From positions 1 through 30,227 of the forward strand of contig AJFK01000039.1 of the NCBI GenBank assembly GCA_000467715.1: 30,227 nucleotides of DNA, written 5' to 3'. The notes under the pieces were generated by a model. That model was not told the DNA's origin and searched no databases. It worked only from the letters and a program-made list of their open reading frames with translations. Shown here one piece after another: positions 9,917 to 20,348 of this stretch; positions within the stretch are counted from its first letter, which is position 1, and the number at the start of each line of letters is the position of its first letter. This DNA is from Hysterium pulicare CBS 123377. Its lineage: Eukaryota > Ascomycota > Dothideomycetes > Hysteriales > Hysteriaceae. Both the position numbers and the translations under genes were made by a program.

Positions 9917-11203
9917 ATGTCTTCAGAGTCCCTTCCTTCATACCTGCCCAATCTCAACCAGACCTCTCTTCCCGCCCAAGATATCAGCAGTGGCTTGCCG
10001 AGCTCTGGCTGGTATGCATCTGCCGTCCCGGCACCGGACTGTCCAACTGAGGTTAGCATAACGGACATATCTCCTTGACAAATGCTGACATGGATCAGAC
10101 TGGTTATGGTCCTTATGGTTACGATCAACCTTACGTGACCCCCCATACATCATCTCTGACTTTCTCTCCGCCGACTGAATTCTCTAAACCATCCGACTCC
10201 TCACCGGGATTTGCCAAAGCTTCATCACTGCAGGCTTTCTCCCCGGTCTCTGAGTATTCGAGAGTGTCCGAACCCCCGAGTCACGACTATGTTCAAACGT
10301 CCGATAGATCAATCCCGAGATCTTCTGATCCTTCTTACCTATACGGTTTTGTGCACATGGACTCAATGCTACCCGCAAGGCCTCGTAGCAGTCCAAGCAC
10401 GTTTAGCCCTACGAATCCCGCTGGTGGCCCTATCGATTACTCCTGGACTCTTAATCCGCTGGGCATCTCTACTCCAAATGTCCATGACTCGTTCTACCCT
10501 GGCTCATCGTATCCTCCTGTAAGAGTACGTACACCACGGCATAGTGAACAGTGCATGACTCCCGTCACCGAGATAGCCCAACCTCAACCGCGCAGGATGT
10601 ATGCTCCCATTGCACCTCACCCAGTAAATCCACCAAAATTGGGTCAGCCAAAACGTTCCCGCGAGGACGACGACTCTGTAGAGCCACCTAAACGGAGGAA
10701 GAGATCCGAATCTACCACTACCGTATCTATGGATCTCGGAGAGGAAGATCGGTTGTTGATCCAGCTGAAGGACGAGGAGAACATGCCTTGGAAAGATATC
10801 GCCGCAAGGTTTCAGACCGATCTAGGAAAGAGTTATCAGATTCCTGCCTTGCAGATGCGTTTGAAACGTCTACGTGAGAGAATGCGCGTCTGGACCGATG
10901 CAGACGTAAGAGCATTACGCTTAGCTCACGAATACTGGGTGCAAAGCAAGTTTGACATCATTGCACAAAAGGTTCGTACATAGAAGAAGCGATTGTTGAC
11001 TTCTTGAGCTAATGTAAAGTCAGATGCTGGAATTTGGTGCAGCCGAAAAATGGACTGCCCGGCAATGCTCTCGAAAATGGGCTGAGATAGACCCAGGGCC
11101 AACTCCATATACCACTTACGACCATTCTACACCTTCATATACATCCTATACTATGAGTCCAGTGGAAGCAGGACCATTCCTACCATTCTTACACATTCCG
11201 TGA
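9917..11203 (+). CDS. Myb/SANT-like nuclear protein
   Basis: Three exons, 9917-10051, 10099-10971 and 11024-11203, give 395 residues. Intron 1 is 47 nt (GTTAGC, branch GCTGAC, CAG) and intron 2 is 52 nt (GTTCGT, branch GCTAAT, CAG); both are phase 0. Intron 1 is needed to join the ATG exon (MSSESLPSYLPNLNQ) to the downstream frame. Residues 1-225 are rich in Ser, Pro and Tyr and probably disordered. A basic cluster near 229-248 (PKRSREDDD, EPPKRRKRSES) is a likely bipartite nuclear signal. From about 257 a helical region with Trp spacing follows (EENMPWKDIAARF, MRLKRLRERMRVWTDADV, LAHEYWVQSKFDIIAQKM, WTARQCSRKWAEI), resembling one or two degenerate Myb/SANT repeats of the kind common in filamentous fungi. 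DNA binding is inferred. It stands alone between two gene-poor regions of more than 3 kb. Confidence 0.8.
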
Positions 11204-14200
11204 ATGAGCAGAAAAAACGCTCTTCCGTTCGCTAGCAGAGCCTACGTCTATATTCTTGCAGTGAGCGCAGTTTTCAATATTTTCTACGAAATGCAATTGC
11301 ATTCATTCAAGGCATTTTTGTTTTCGATACGTTCGTGCGCCTTTTCGTGCCAATCAAGTCCTATTATGATGCTTATTTTCATTCTTCTTGTAAATACTTG
11401 CACCCTTCACCTGGGTTAATTGGTGTCGGCCGCTACATTTTGGTTTCCAGCGGACTGAGATTCAACTGCGTCAAGAAGGTAGCCCTTCATCGTAATTCAA
11501 GCATTTGCCGCCCTCATTGAGGGGCGAAGCACTTCATTTACCGCCTCAATGTCAGAGAACTAGACATTTTTACTCCTTGTGGCTTTGCTACTGGGCTCTG
11601 CTATCCTTGTTTTACTTTTCCGCCCTCTCGAATTTTCTAATTCAGTTGCGCGGGGCGTTTTTCCAGTTGGGTGGGGCCCTATCTTCATGCACTCACAGTC
11701 AATTATCCAGAAGCTTCTGCCTCATTTGAACGGCTTTTTGCTGGGCGGGGCAGCTTTTGGGGGGGCGGAATGAAACCCTCGAACGGCTCAATCGGGCCAC
11801 ACTGGACGACCCCAGAGAGCTCGTCAGCCGCCGCGGCTCGAGCGTCCAGAAGCAATTCCATCCGAGAAACTTGCCTCAATTGGACCCCGTTCTGAGGACT
11901 CATGGGGGACTGTCTGATTAACTACTTGTCTAGGCTTACTGGGTGCCTCGGCTGGGTCTTCTCCATGCCCAGAATCTTCCTAGACATCGTTCTTCCAGAC
12001 ACGATGGGTAAGCTCTAGAGATACCTAACACAAGACCTTTGGTGCGGAAAGATGCCTAGCCGGAGGAGCGCGGGTGGCGTCGAAAGCAACGGCTGATTTC
12101 ATGATATCTCGATTGGCCGATAATCATAATTCCCCACCCTCACTCTCTCCGCACATCGCCTGTGCCTCTTTGATGCATGCATAACCAGTCATGTGCTCTT
12201 TCGTGCGTTTATTCTCAGCTGAAAGCAAACACAGCGCTTCTTGAGGAAGAAGACGTTCTATCGCGATGTTGGGGAAGCCCGTGGGGAAGCACGCCACGTG
12301 TTGCCGGATTGCTGACTGCATCACCTCTCGCGAACAAGGCTTCATTTCTGGCTGAAGGATTCGACGCACTAACCACTCTTCCTCTGGCTGCAGATGCTAA
12401 ACCAGGAATTCTAGACGCCTTCTTCTTTCATCGCCAATTCACTGGGCGGATAAGGCGCCAACTATTGCGTGCAGGTGAGCGGAAGCTCTTAGCTGATATG
12501 TTCCGCTAGATTTGACGCGCTTCACTGGAGATATTTCTTGACGGTTCTGCACAAGATCATTTTTAGTTCCATCTCTTCCGCCCCAAACCGGCTTCACGCT
12601 CTCGCGGCCCGTTCAACCAAATTCTAATTGGTACGATGCTGGTCGGGAAGTATTTCCAACGGCACAGGTTGTCATCATCTCGGTGGCTATTTGAGATGTT
12701 GGTTTTTTTCTAGCTTCGTACTCTCATTCGTGGACAGCCTGCCAACGTACGTCGGTAGATAAGGATGCCGTGCTCTTTCTGTCAAGGCAGCAGGTTGTCT
12801 GTCGGAAGTTAACCTAAGACTGTTTCCGCAGAATGTCTCACTTGTTACTTTACTGACCTCCGCCTTTGGTGTCTTAGGTGCTTGAACTCACGCCATGTTG
12901 ATCTGACCTCACATTCAAATGTTCCCAATTTGACGCGGGGTCTACTCCAATCTCTTCACGTCCCAATCCACCGGAAACTCGACGTGTTCAGTTCTTATCT
13001 TCGTATTCGCATTCTATCCTCTTCAGCGTGCATATCAAGGACTTCGAAGCGATGCAGCGGACACCGCCGCTTTCCCGAACACTTCCTATGCTTGGGTTCC
13101 CTCAATCTAATCGGAACACTTCATACTATCAATTAGTAAAGAGAGACTCAGATCTTCCCCAACAGAGCTGTGTTCGCGTCTCTCGTTGAAGCCTCAGCCC
13201 ATCATTGCTGCTCCATTGACCCTCCAACGCCAGCTGCAGGCTCATCGCTGTACGATCAGATCCACCGCTCTTCAGAATCGCTTTGTTGCAGAGCAACTAC
13301 GTAAATCCCTATCGATTATCTTGATTCTTCGACAACTCGAATCGTGAGGAGTTATTGTAGGGGCACAACGTATACTGCATGGAACAGTAGGTGGGTCTTC
13401 CGTCGGGGGTTCGAAGGCCATGCGCATAGCGCCGAACCATGTCGTGGGGTAGCAAGGCAATCGACTGCTGAACCCTCGCGCGTTGACCCAACCAGAACAT
13501 CTGCAGTAAAGATCATAGCCGGTATTCCCGGGAGATGATGGCTCAGGGATAGGACATCTCGACAGGATCAAATCTACCATTCCTCAAGGGATGACTAGGC
13601 ACTGCCACAAGCATGGATTGCAATGAACAGGTTTTCAGAAAGGGAAAGCACACCTAGTTCCTCATGCCCTTGTATACTGCATACCGCACAGCCGCACATC
13701 ATCGCGCCGTTGATCTCAATCCAAAAAAAGCATCCGCAAGCCATACCTTCTCAGCAGCCAAAAGGCGCCCCTCAGATTGATCTTCAATATCTTAGCGTAT
13801 GCGATGACTATGGCCAAATATATCCCATGTGGCGCAGTCGTTCGTTATGCAAGGATGCGGAGATGAAACGAAACCATGCCAGATGGGCGGGAGCAAGCGA
13901 GGCGGATCTTGCACGGCCACACTTAGCGCCAAGACTGGTGATACACGTTTATTTTGGGAACGGAGATCTTAGGTGACAGGTACGGCGCGCAATGAGATAC
14001 TTAGATGGGAATGTGGCCGTTTGAAGGACTGGTAGCAGGGAATGTCTTGACTGAAACTTGAGGATGGACGCAGGTCTCTGGATGCGGAGCCGGACTTTTG
14101 GGGCCTGGGGTCTGGATGATCTGCGGGAATCGACATGCTGGAAGGACAGAACGAAACGAAATGATTTGGAGACGAGGGATTCCTGATCTAACGTGTTGAG

Positions 14201-14511
14201 ATGCGAACGGGCCAATTGGAGGTTGGTAGCTACATGTTAGAGAGACATCTACGTTCAGTCTAGCCTCTTTTGTTCTTACGAGGCATTGATCAAGATTTGA
14301 ATTGAATGTGAAGAAGAGGCTTGACTTTGGACGTGAGCACGCACATCTTATTCTGACGCGTACCTGGCCTCATACTCAACTCGTTTCTTGCTCGTGATAG
14401 GCAGTATTCGGGCGTGGTGTTGAGAAAGCGGAACCCCAGACGCTAGAATGGGCTAGCCTAATGGAGTTAACGGAGAATGAGTAATATCTCGGCATTAACA
14501 CCCATCAACTC
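11204..14511. other. Gene desert of 3.3 kb
   Basis: No gene, tRNA, rRNA or transposon protein is recognised on either strand. The longest frames (12177-12509 plus, 13272-13580 minus, 13623-13976 plus) have no familiar motif and overlap others in all frames. The first few hundred bases should contain the 3' UTR of the Myb-like gene; the last few hundred lead to the aldo/keto reductase promoter. Confidence 0.45.
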
Positions 14512-14520
14512 CTATATAGA
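14512..14520 (+). promoter_or_regulatory. TATA-like element of the aldo/keto reductase gene
   Basis: CTATATAGA lies about 60 bp upstream of ATG 14581, a plausible core promoter position for a fungal gene. Support is by sequence and position only. Confidence 0.4.
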
Positions 14521-14580
14521 GCAGATAGCAGAATAACGTCTATAACGATCACATCTCTCTTTTCTTAAGTAACTTATAGT

Positions 14581-15987
14581 ATGAACTTTGCTCTTGCAAG
14601 ATCTCGCGCCATCCAAAGACATCTCTCCTTGAAAACCTCTGCTCTGCCCCGGTCGTTTACTACGTCATCAGCGAGAATGGCGAGCCTGGATATCAATTCG
14701 AAGTATAAGATGCCTTCAGGGCATGAGATTCCGGTTTTGGGGTTTGGCGTAAGATCATTTCTGTCTTCTAATTTATTCAATAAATCCACAAGATCCTGTC
14801 ATTTCATAATGTTGGGGAAATACACATGTTGTTCTATGTTGAAGTTGTAGTTTTGTCCATAGCATTCCATTGAATTGTGCGGCCATTGCTAATTTTTACC
14901 CCCCCTTTCTACCTCTGAATCCATGTTTTTCTAACATATCATGAACAGGTATATCAGACGTAGATCTCACGAGCATATCAACTCCTATATTTTCTAATCC
15001 CCCTACAGTCCCGCAGAAGTGACCGAAGACGTCGTCCAACATGCCATCAGCGTCGGCTACCGTCACGTAACCTCACCCTTTCCGCTTATTATCCAATTCG
15101 ACAACTAAACTCTTCGTAGATCGACTCAGCCGTTGGTTATCGAAACGAAGCCCCCTCAGCCGCCGGCATGAAGTCCTCCAAGATCCCCCGGGACCAGCTC
15201 TTCTTCACATCCAAAGTTCCGCCCCGCCAATTGTCGTACGAAAACGCAAAGTCTCACATCTCCAACACGCTCGAAGTCACCGGTCTCGACTACGTAGACC
15301 TCTATCTTCTGCATGCGCCCTACGGCGGTAAAGACGCCAGGATAGGAGCTTGGAAGGCCTTGGTCGAGGCGGTCGAGGAAGGGAAGATCAGAAGTATTGG
15401 GGTGAGTAATTATGGGGTCCATCATTTGGATGAGTTGGAGGAGTGGATTAAAGAGACGGAAGGGAAGGAAGGGAAAGGGAATGGGGGCGTCTTATGTGTT
15501 AATCAGATTGAATTGCATCCGTGGTTGGCGAGAAAAGATATCGTCGGGTGGTGTAAGGAGAGGGGTGTAATTCTTGAGGTAAATTCTGCAAATGACATCC
15601 AAATATCTGAGAGTATTGACCTCGAAACAGGCATATTCGCCCGTTGTACGAGCCACTAAGTCCGACGATCCACTCCTACTCCCCCTAGCAAAGAAATACA
15701 ACAAATCCACTTCTCAGATTCTGCTTCGCTGGAGCCTGCAAATGGTGAGCCTCTATGCCTAAATCCTTCTATGCTTGTTTTCTTTCTCCATCGCCGTCTC
15801 CTCTCATTATCCAATACATTGACTTTTCCACTAGGGTTTCGTTCCCCTCCCCAAATCAGTCACAAAATCCCGCATCGAAGAGAATGCACAAATCTTCGAT
15901 TTCTCGCTCACAGAGGAAGAAATGAAGAGTCTAGATACCGGGGTATATGAACCTTGTGCTTGGGATCCTACTGTCAGTCGTGATTAA
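14581..15987 (+). CDS. Aldo/keto reductase with mitochondrial-type leader
   Basis: Six exons (14581-14748, 14949-14959, 15009-15066, 15120-15578, 15631-15744, 15835-15987) give 320 residues. Introns are 200, 49, 53, 52 and 90 nt. Exon 2 is an 11-nt microexon that encodes VYQ plus two bases of the next Thr codon; without it the GFGVYQTPAEV motif is broken. The AKR catalytic tetrad is complete: Asp81 and Tyr86 ([11 protein letters not shown]), Lys111 (FFTSKVPP) and His144 ([10 protein letters not shown]). Further family motifs are [27 protein letters not shown] and [15 protein letters not shown]. The enzyme would reduce carbonyls with NADPH; the substrate is not readable. The first 32 residues are Arg/Ser-rich without acidic residues and end SFTTSSARM, like a mitochondrial presequence. 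A second ATG at codon 33 (MASLDINSK) would give a cytosolic form, so dual targeting is possible. Confidence 0.92.
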
Positions 15988-16841
15988 TGGTGGTAGGAAA
16001 CCGAGCCTTTGTTTCGAAAGTGTTTCTATTATCGGGATAGGAGTGAATAAGGGAAGAGTTCGTTGGTGTTGTCCCCGAGAGAGATTGGGTGGGCCGACGC
16101 TGCTTGGGGAGATAGGAGAGTTTAGAAAAAGGGTGTGTGCGAATAAACGACGTGCGAAAAAGCAAGGACAAACCTCGCCTACAGCATGATCTTATGTACT
16201 CACTTCGATGAGACCACGAGCATATGTCTTAGAGTCTGTCCTTTGTGATAACTTGCTATAACAATGAAGCAAAGCCCAAGCAAGACATGTCTAGATTTCT
16301 TGTCTCGGCAGCGGAGTTTGTTAGAACGTTCAAAGAAGGTGCAAGTTTGAACATTAGGATGCTATCGTAACTATCAGACATAGAAAAATATGAACTTTTA
16401 ATATATCAATTCAAAATATATTATGAAACTAACTAGACGAAAGCTGCAAGGCATGTGTTGGCCGATAGCACAATTCGAAGTTTCGACGGATAGTAGACAA
16501 GTCCAGAGAATTACCTGGCTAGAATGTTCAAATGTGCAGCTCTCCACTTTGGTGCAGGAATCAATGGTATCTCAGTCGTATCTCAGGCTCTCAAAAAAAG
16601 AAGAAGAAACAAAGAAAGCTCTGCCACGCATCAGGGACGAAGAGCTTATCGATAAGCAGCCGAGATCCTCACCACGTCATGTCCACTATCGAGTACAACC
16701 TAGAAAATATACACGACTACCCACTGTCTTCACTACTCTTCTCTTCCCCTTGGAAGCTCACAGAACACATCCAACCACAGTCTAGAGATTCGCCCCCAAA
16801 TCACCCCCACCATAATTCGAACCCGCCCTTGAACACCCACC
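15988..16841. other. Intergenic with one AGACATGTCT palindrome
   Basis: An 854-bp gap between the aldo/keto reductase stop and the Dom34 ATG. It holds the palindrome at 16283-16292 and an AT-rich patch near 16390-16425. The frame upstream of 16842 stays open for about 100 codons and runs into the Dom34 intron, but it is not conserved Dom34 sequence and should not be annotated as its N-terminus. Confidence 0.6.
16283..16292. repeat. 10-bp palindrome AGACATGTCT, copy 4
   Basis: Exact copy of the palindrome at 885, 2026 and 2146, about 300 bp past the aldo/keto reductase stop and 550 bp before the Dom34 start. Confidence 0.6.
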
Positions 16842-18115
16842 ATGCGACTTCTCAGACAGCAAATCGACCTGAAATCTGGCTCTGGAACAGCAACACTGCT
16901 TCCAGAAGAGCCCGAAGACATGGTATTCCCCCATCGCTCCTTCAGCCTGTCCTCTTTACTGATCTCTTCCAGTGGCACGCCTACAACCTCATCCAACCCC
17001 ATGACCTCCTCCGTGCCCGCGCCATGCGCCGCATAACCAAAGAATCCGACTCCGGCTCCGTAGCCTCAACGCGCATACCCATAGACCTGACCATCTCCGT
17101 CACTTCGACTGACTTCGACATCAACGCGGGCCAATTACATGTCGCAGGCAAAGTAGCTGTAGAATCCGAGCATGTAAAACTGGGATCATATCACACTTTA
17201 GATTTAGAGCTGCAGAGGAAATTTACGATAGAAAAGGGAGATGGATGGGATAGTGTTGCGATAGAGCAGTTGAAGGAGGCGTGTGATACGACGAAGAGGG
17301 CGGAGCTGTGGGCTGTAGTCATGCAAGACGGACTGGCGAATATATGTTTAATAACCGAACATCAGACTATCCTGCGTCAAAGAGTCGAAATGCCCATACC
17401 GCGAAAACGAAAAGGTGGACTCGATGGCCATGAGAAGGCTCAACAGAAATTCTTCTCGACAACATTACAAACGCTTCTTCGACATCTCGACTTGTCTGGC
17501 TCGTCCACTTCTGACAAGACTACCCCGTTATTGCTTGCTTCGCCAGGCTTCACAGCAAACTCGTTTCTAAGCTTCATCAAATCGCACGCAACATCCACAA
17601 CAAATAAATCCCTCCTTGCCCTTATCCCCTCAATCCTAATCGCACACTCCTCTTCCGGCCATGTCCATGCTCTTGCCGAGGTCCTCTCCTCACCACCTAT
17701 AATGGCCAAACTCTCAGACACAAAGTACGCACGAGAAACAGCGCTCATGGACCGCCTTCTGAAATATGTTCGTGACGACGATGGACGGGCATGGTACGGG
17801 CCGAAGGAAGTGGAGAAAGCTGTAGAAAAGGGCGCTGTAGGGAGAGGCGGCGGGGTCTTGCTGATAAGCAACGCGCTATTCAGGGCACAGAGCGTCGCCG
17901 AGAGGAAGAGATGGGTAGGTCTTGTTGATAGAGTGAGAGATGTTGAAGGCGGGGAAGTGAGAGTACTGAGCTCATTACACGAAAGCGGGAAGAGGCTAGA
18001 GAATTTGGGGAATGTAGCTGCTATTTTGACATTTCCTCTCACGGATCTAGACGAGGACGACGAAGCAGAAGAAGCGAATAGCGGTGGAGCAGCTAATGAC
18101 GATATGATAATATGA
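16842..18115 (+). CDS. DOM34: Dom34/Pelota ribosome-rescue factor
   Basis: Two exons, 16842-16922 and 16973-18115, encode 407 residues (yeast and human proteins are about 385). The 50-nt intron has donor GTATTC and acceptor TTCCAG. ATG 16842 gives MRLLRQQIDLKSGSG and EEPEDM, continuing WHAYNLIQPHDLLRARAMRR, the conserved N-terminal Sm-like domain of Pelota. Further signatures are RIPIDLTISV, LRQRVEMPIPRKRKG at the start of the eRF1-like central domain, LLLASPGFTANSFL, and the C-terminal domain with AWYGPKEVEKAVEKGAV and LLISNALFRAQ. No GGQ motif is present, as expected, since Dom34 splits stalled ribosomes with Hbs1 without peptide release. The C-terminus is acidic, as in homologues. The gene converges on the minus-strand gene at 18208 with 92 bp between the stops. 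Confidence 0.95.
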
Positions 18116-18207
18116 GGATATATCAAATGATCACCTTGTTTCAGAATATCCAAATTCATTGATGTGATATCTATCCAGATCTGAGCTATGCTAAAGGTTT
18201 CGTAATG

Positions 18208-20064
18208 TCATGAGGCCGCTATGGGCGGCGAAGAGAATATCATGTCATCATCTTCGATTATCGATACCATGTCTTGGGTTGAGATACCAAACTCTCTGAA
18301 TGAGGGAGGCGCAGCAGCTGGAGGAACTGATAGTCCAGATTTGGGCTTCGCTTTCACGGGACTATGCGGCTTTGCTATCCTGGGTTGAAATTGCTGTGGC
18401 GCTCTTCTAGGAGTCGCCTTCCCTTTAGCTACCGGATTCGCGATTTGGGGACGAGGCGGTGGCGGAGGCATCTTCGGCCTCGATGCAGAGGTTTTTGCAT
18501 CAGTTGTTTTCCACGGCAGCCTCCTTGGAGACTTTTTGGGGGACTTAATTGGACGACATTGCGCAAGGGTAGTGGATGACGTCGCCTGCACTGCCGACTT
18601 TGGTGGCGGTACTGATGGCGCTGGGTGTGTAATCTCTTCCAGGTCTTCAAGGGAGAGGTCGAGGTCTTGAGTAGACAGCATCATTGGTATAGGCTCGACG
18701 GGTTGCTTTTTCAGCGGCGAGATACTCTCTGAGAGTTCACGAGCAATTTGAGTTCCAGAAGCAAGAAATTCATCCCAGCAATCTGTAGCTGCAGACGTAA
18801 TTGGGACTGGAGAAAGAGGCTTCGGGGTTTTTGAGGCTGGTAGTCCTGGCAATTTGAATGCTGAGGCAATAGTCGGATTTATTCCCGCTCCCAGTATTTT
18901 ATTAATCTTGCTGCTAGGTTGTTTATTAACAATTCTACGATTTGGGAGTGCAAAGTCTCTTGCAGATGTCACCCTAACCGGAAACTGGGTTCTGGTAAAA
19001 GCATATCTCGCCTCGTTCTTATACTGTCCGCAAAACGAGACTCGAGTGACGAAGGTCTTCATGCCTTCTAACTGGCCATCAAGAACTAGACATTCTAGCC
19101 GATCCTTTGCGACTTTCAAGATGCGAAGGTGATTGCTTCTAGACAATTGGCTGCTCGTGTTTAGATCTCGAAGAAGAACTACGGTGCAACCGACTTTGAT
19201 TTGAAGCCTGTGCGGTGGCATTTCCCGAGGATTCAACCCGTGTAGAAGGCAGGGGCGAGGATCCCATGTCCTCTTATCTGCTGATATGTCCTGTGACAGT
19301 AGTTCCACCAGAGGTTCGGGCAGAGAGGCTAGTAGCTTTTCGATTCCTTCGTTCGCAGGTCCATGTATGCGAACATGGGCGAGACCTTGGGACAGATTAT
19401 CCGATTTCCCCAATCCTGAGTTGAGCTGCTCCGGTAAAGAGGGTAGTTCATCTTTAGTCTTATCAAGAGTAGTAGCAAGAGCATCCAGCAGTGTACCATC
19501 ATCCAGGTCCTTTTCATCCCAAGGCTCCGTGACTATTGCCTGTTCATGCGCCTCCAATAACGTGGCGTCGTCAAGTCCATCTTGACCCCATGAGTCTCCG
19601 CTGCTTCGCCTGGGTGACTGTTGCGTATCGACATCCATGTCAAGGTTATCATCGAAGTCCCAAGGCTCTTTCTCGCTCTCTTCTGCTATTATATCCAAAT
19701 GCCCCATCTCTTTCGCATCGCCCTTCTCCTCTCTATGATCTTCATCTCCATTCTTTAACCCCAAGAAATTCTCCATCCCACACTTCATCTGCTTCTGACT
19801 CAGACTATACCCAACCAACTGCGTCGCCAAGCTCAGTCCTATACTCTTTCTCGCCTCTTTATCCTTTTGCTCCTTCTCTGCCCTACGCTTCTGCGCCAAT
19901 TTCCTTCGCTTGTCCTTCTCTTTTAAGCGGTCGGCGCGTTCTTGTAGCTCGACTCCTCGCTCGATCTGACGGAGTGCGCGATCGGATAGAAAAGATCCGG
20001 ATTTCTTGTATGCGGCTTTCGCCTGTTTGGAGGTTTGGGCAATATAAGCGGGTTGCGCAGTCAT
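18208..20064 (-). CDS. Unknown 618-residue protein with a PIF1/Helitron-helicase-like segment
   Basis: Single exon, ATG 20064. Residues 30-75 are highly charged and probably helical (ERADRLKEKDKRRKLAQKRR). Residues 120-215 are acidic with two related blocks (EKEPWDFDDNLDMD; TEPWDEKDLDDGTLLDA). Residues about 275-368 resemble the part of PIF1-like and Helitron helicases just before the last motif: MPPHRLQIKVGCTVVLLRDL, where family members have MPPH-L-LKVGA--MLLRNL, and AFTRTQFPVRV, where they have F---QFPVRL. The nucleotide-binding (Walker) motifs and the following TINKSQGQ-type motif are not seen, so helicase activity is not expected. The C-terminal 200 residues are Pro/Lys/Ser-rich with CWDEFLASGTQIARELSE and MMLSTQDLDLSLEDLEEI, then acidic IIEDDDMIFSSP. 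A nuclear, possibly DNA-linked role is inference. It diverges from the UCH gene. Confidence 0.8.
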   Translation of the reverse strand: MTAQPAYIAQTSKQAKAAYKKSGSFLSDRALRQIERGVELQERADRLKEKDKRRKLAQKRRAEKEQKDKEARKSIGLSLATQLVGYSLSQKQMKCGMENFLGLKNGDEDHREEKGDAKEMGHLDIIAEESEKEPWDFDDNLDMDVDTQQSPRRSSGDSWGQDGLDDATLLEAHEQAIVTEPWDEKDLDDGTLLDALATTLDKTKDELPSLPEQLNSGLGKSDNLSQGLAHVRIHGPANEGIEKLLASLPEPLVELLSQDISADKRTWDPRPCLLHGLNPREMPPHRLQIKVGCTVVLLRDLNTSSQLSRSNHLRILKVAKDRLECLVLDGQLEGMKTFVTRVSFCGQYKNEARYAFTRTQFPVRVTSARDFALPNRRIVNKQPSSKINKILGAGINPTIASAFKLPGLPASKTPKPLSPVPITSAATDCWDEFLASGTQIARELSESISPLKKQPVEPIPMMLSTQDLDLSLEDLEEITHPAPSVPPPKSAVQATSSTTLAQCRPIKSPKKSPRRLPWKTTDAKTSASRPKMPPPPPRPQIANPVAKGKATPRRAPQQFQPRIAKPHSPVKAKPKSGLSVPPAAAPPSFREFGISTQDMVSIIEDDDMIFSSPPIAAS

Positions 20065-20348
20065 TTCGAGACTATATCATACCGCATTGTGGAAGTGAGC
20101 GCGAGGCTGGAATCGTTTGGTTGTGTTTGGCACCTTGGCGCGTGCAGTGTTTTCCCGGGTGCGAGAATAGAACGCTATCATGTGAGCGATCTGAGCCAAT
20201 CACAATGTGAGGATTGTTTTCGTCGCCCGTTGTTGCCTGTAGCACCATTGTCTGTAGCACCAAGTGTGTGGAAGAAAGGGCTCTGGGCCATTATTAAATA
20301 GAGGCACTTATTCTAGTCTCTAGCTTCTATACTCAACGAACAACAACC
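20065..20348. promoter_or_regulatory. Shared divergent promoter region
   Basis: Only 284 bp separate the ATG of the 618-residue protein (minus) from that of the UCH gene (plus), so both promoters lie here. The direct repeat CTGTAGCACCA occurs at 20237-20247 and 20252-20262, and TTATTAAATA at 20291-20300 is a possible TATA element for the UCH gene. Confidence 0.55.

Noticed and set aside
16532-16841. Open frame that would extend Dom34 upstream to a 527-residue protein
   Set aside because: The sequence before WHAYNLIQPHD in that frame is not Dom34-like. The true N-terminus (MRLLRQQIDLKSGSG) is in another frame at 16842, joined by a 50-nt GT-AG intron.
17440-18159. Minus-strand 239-codon frame opposite Dom34
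   Set aside because: Antisense shadow of a well-conserved coding exon.
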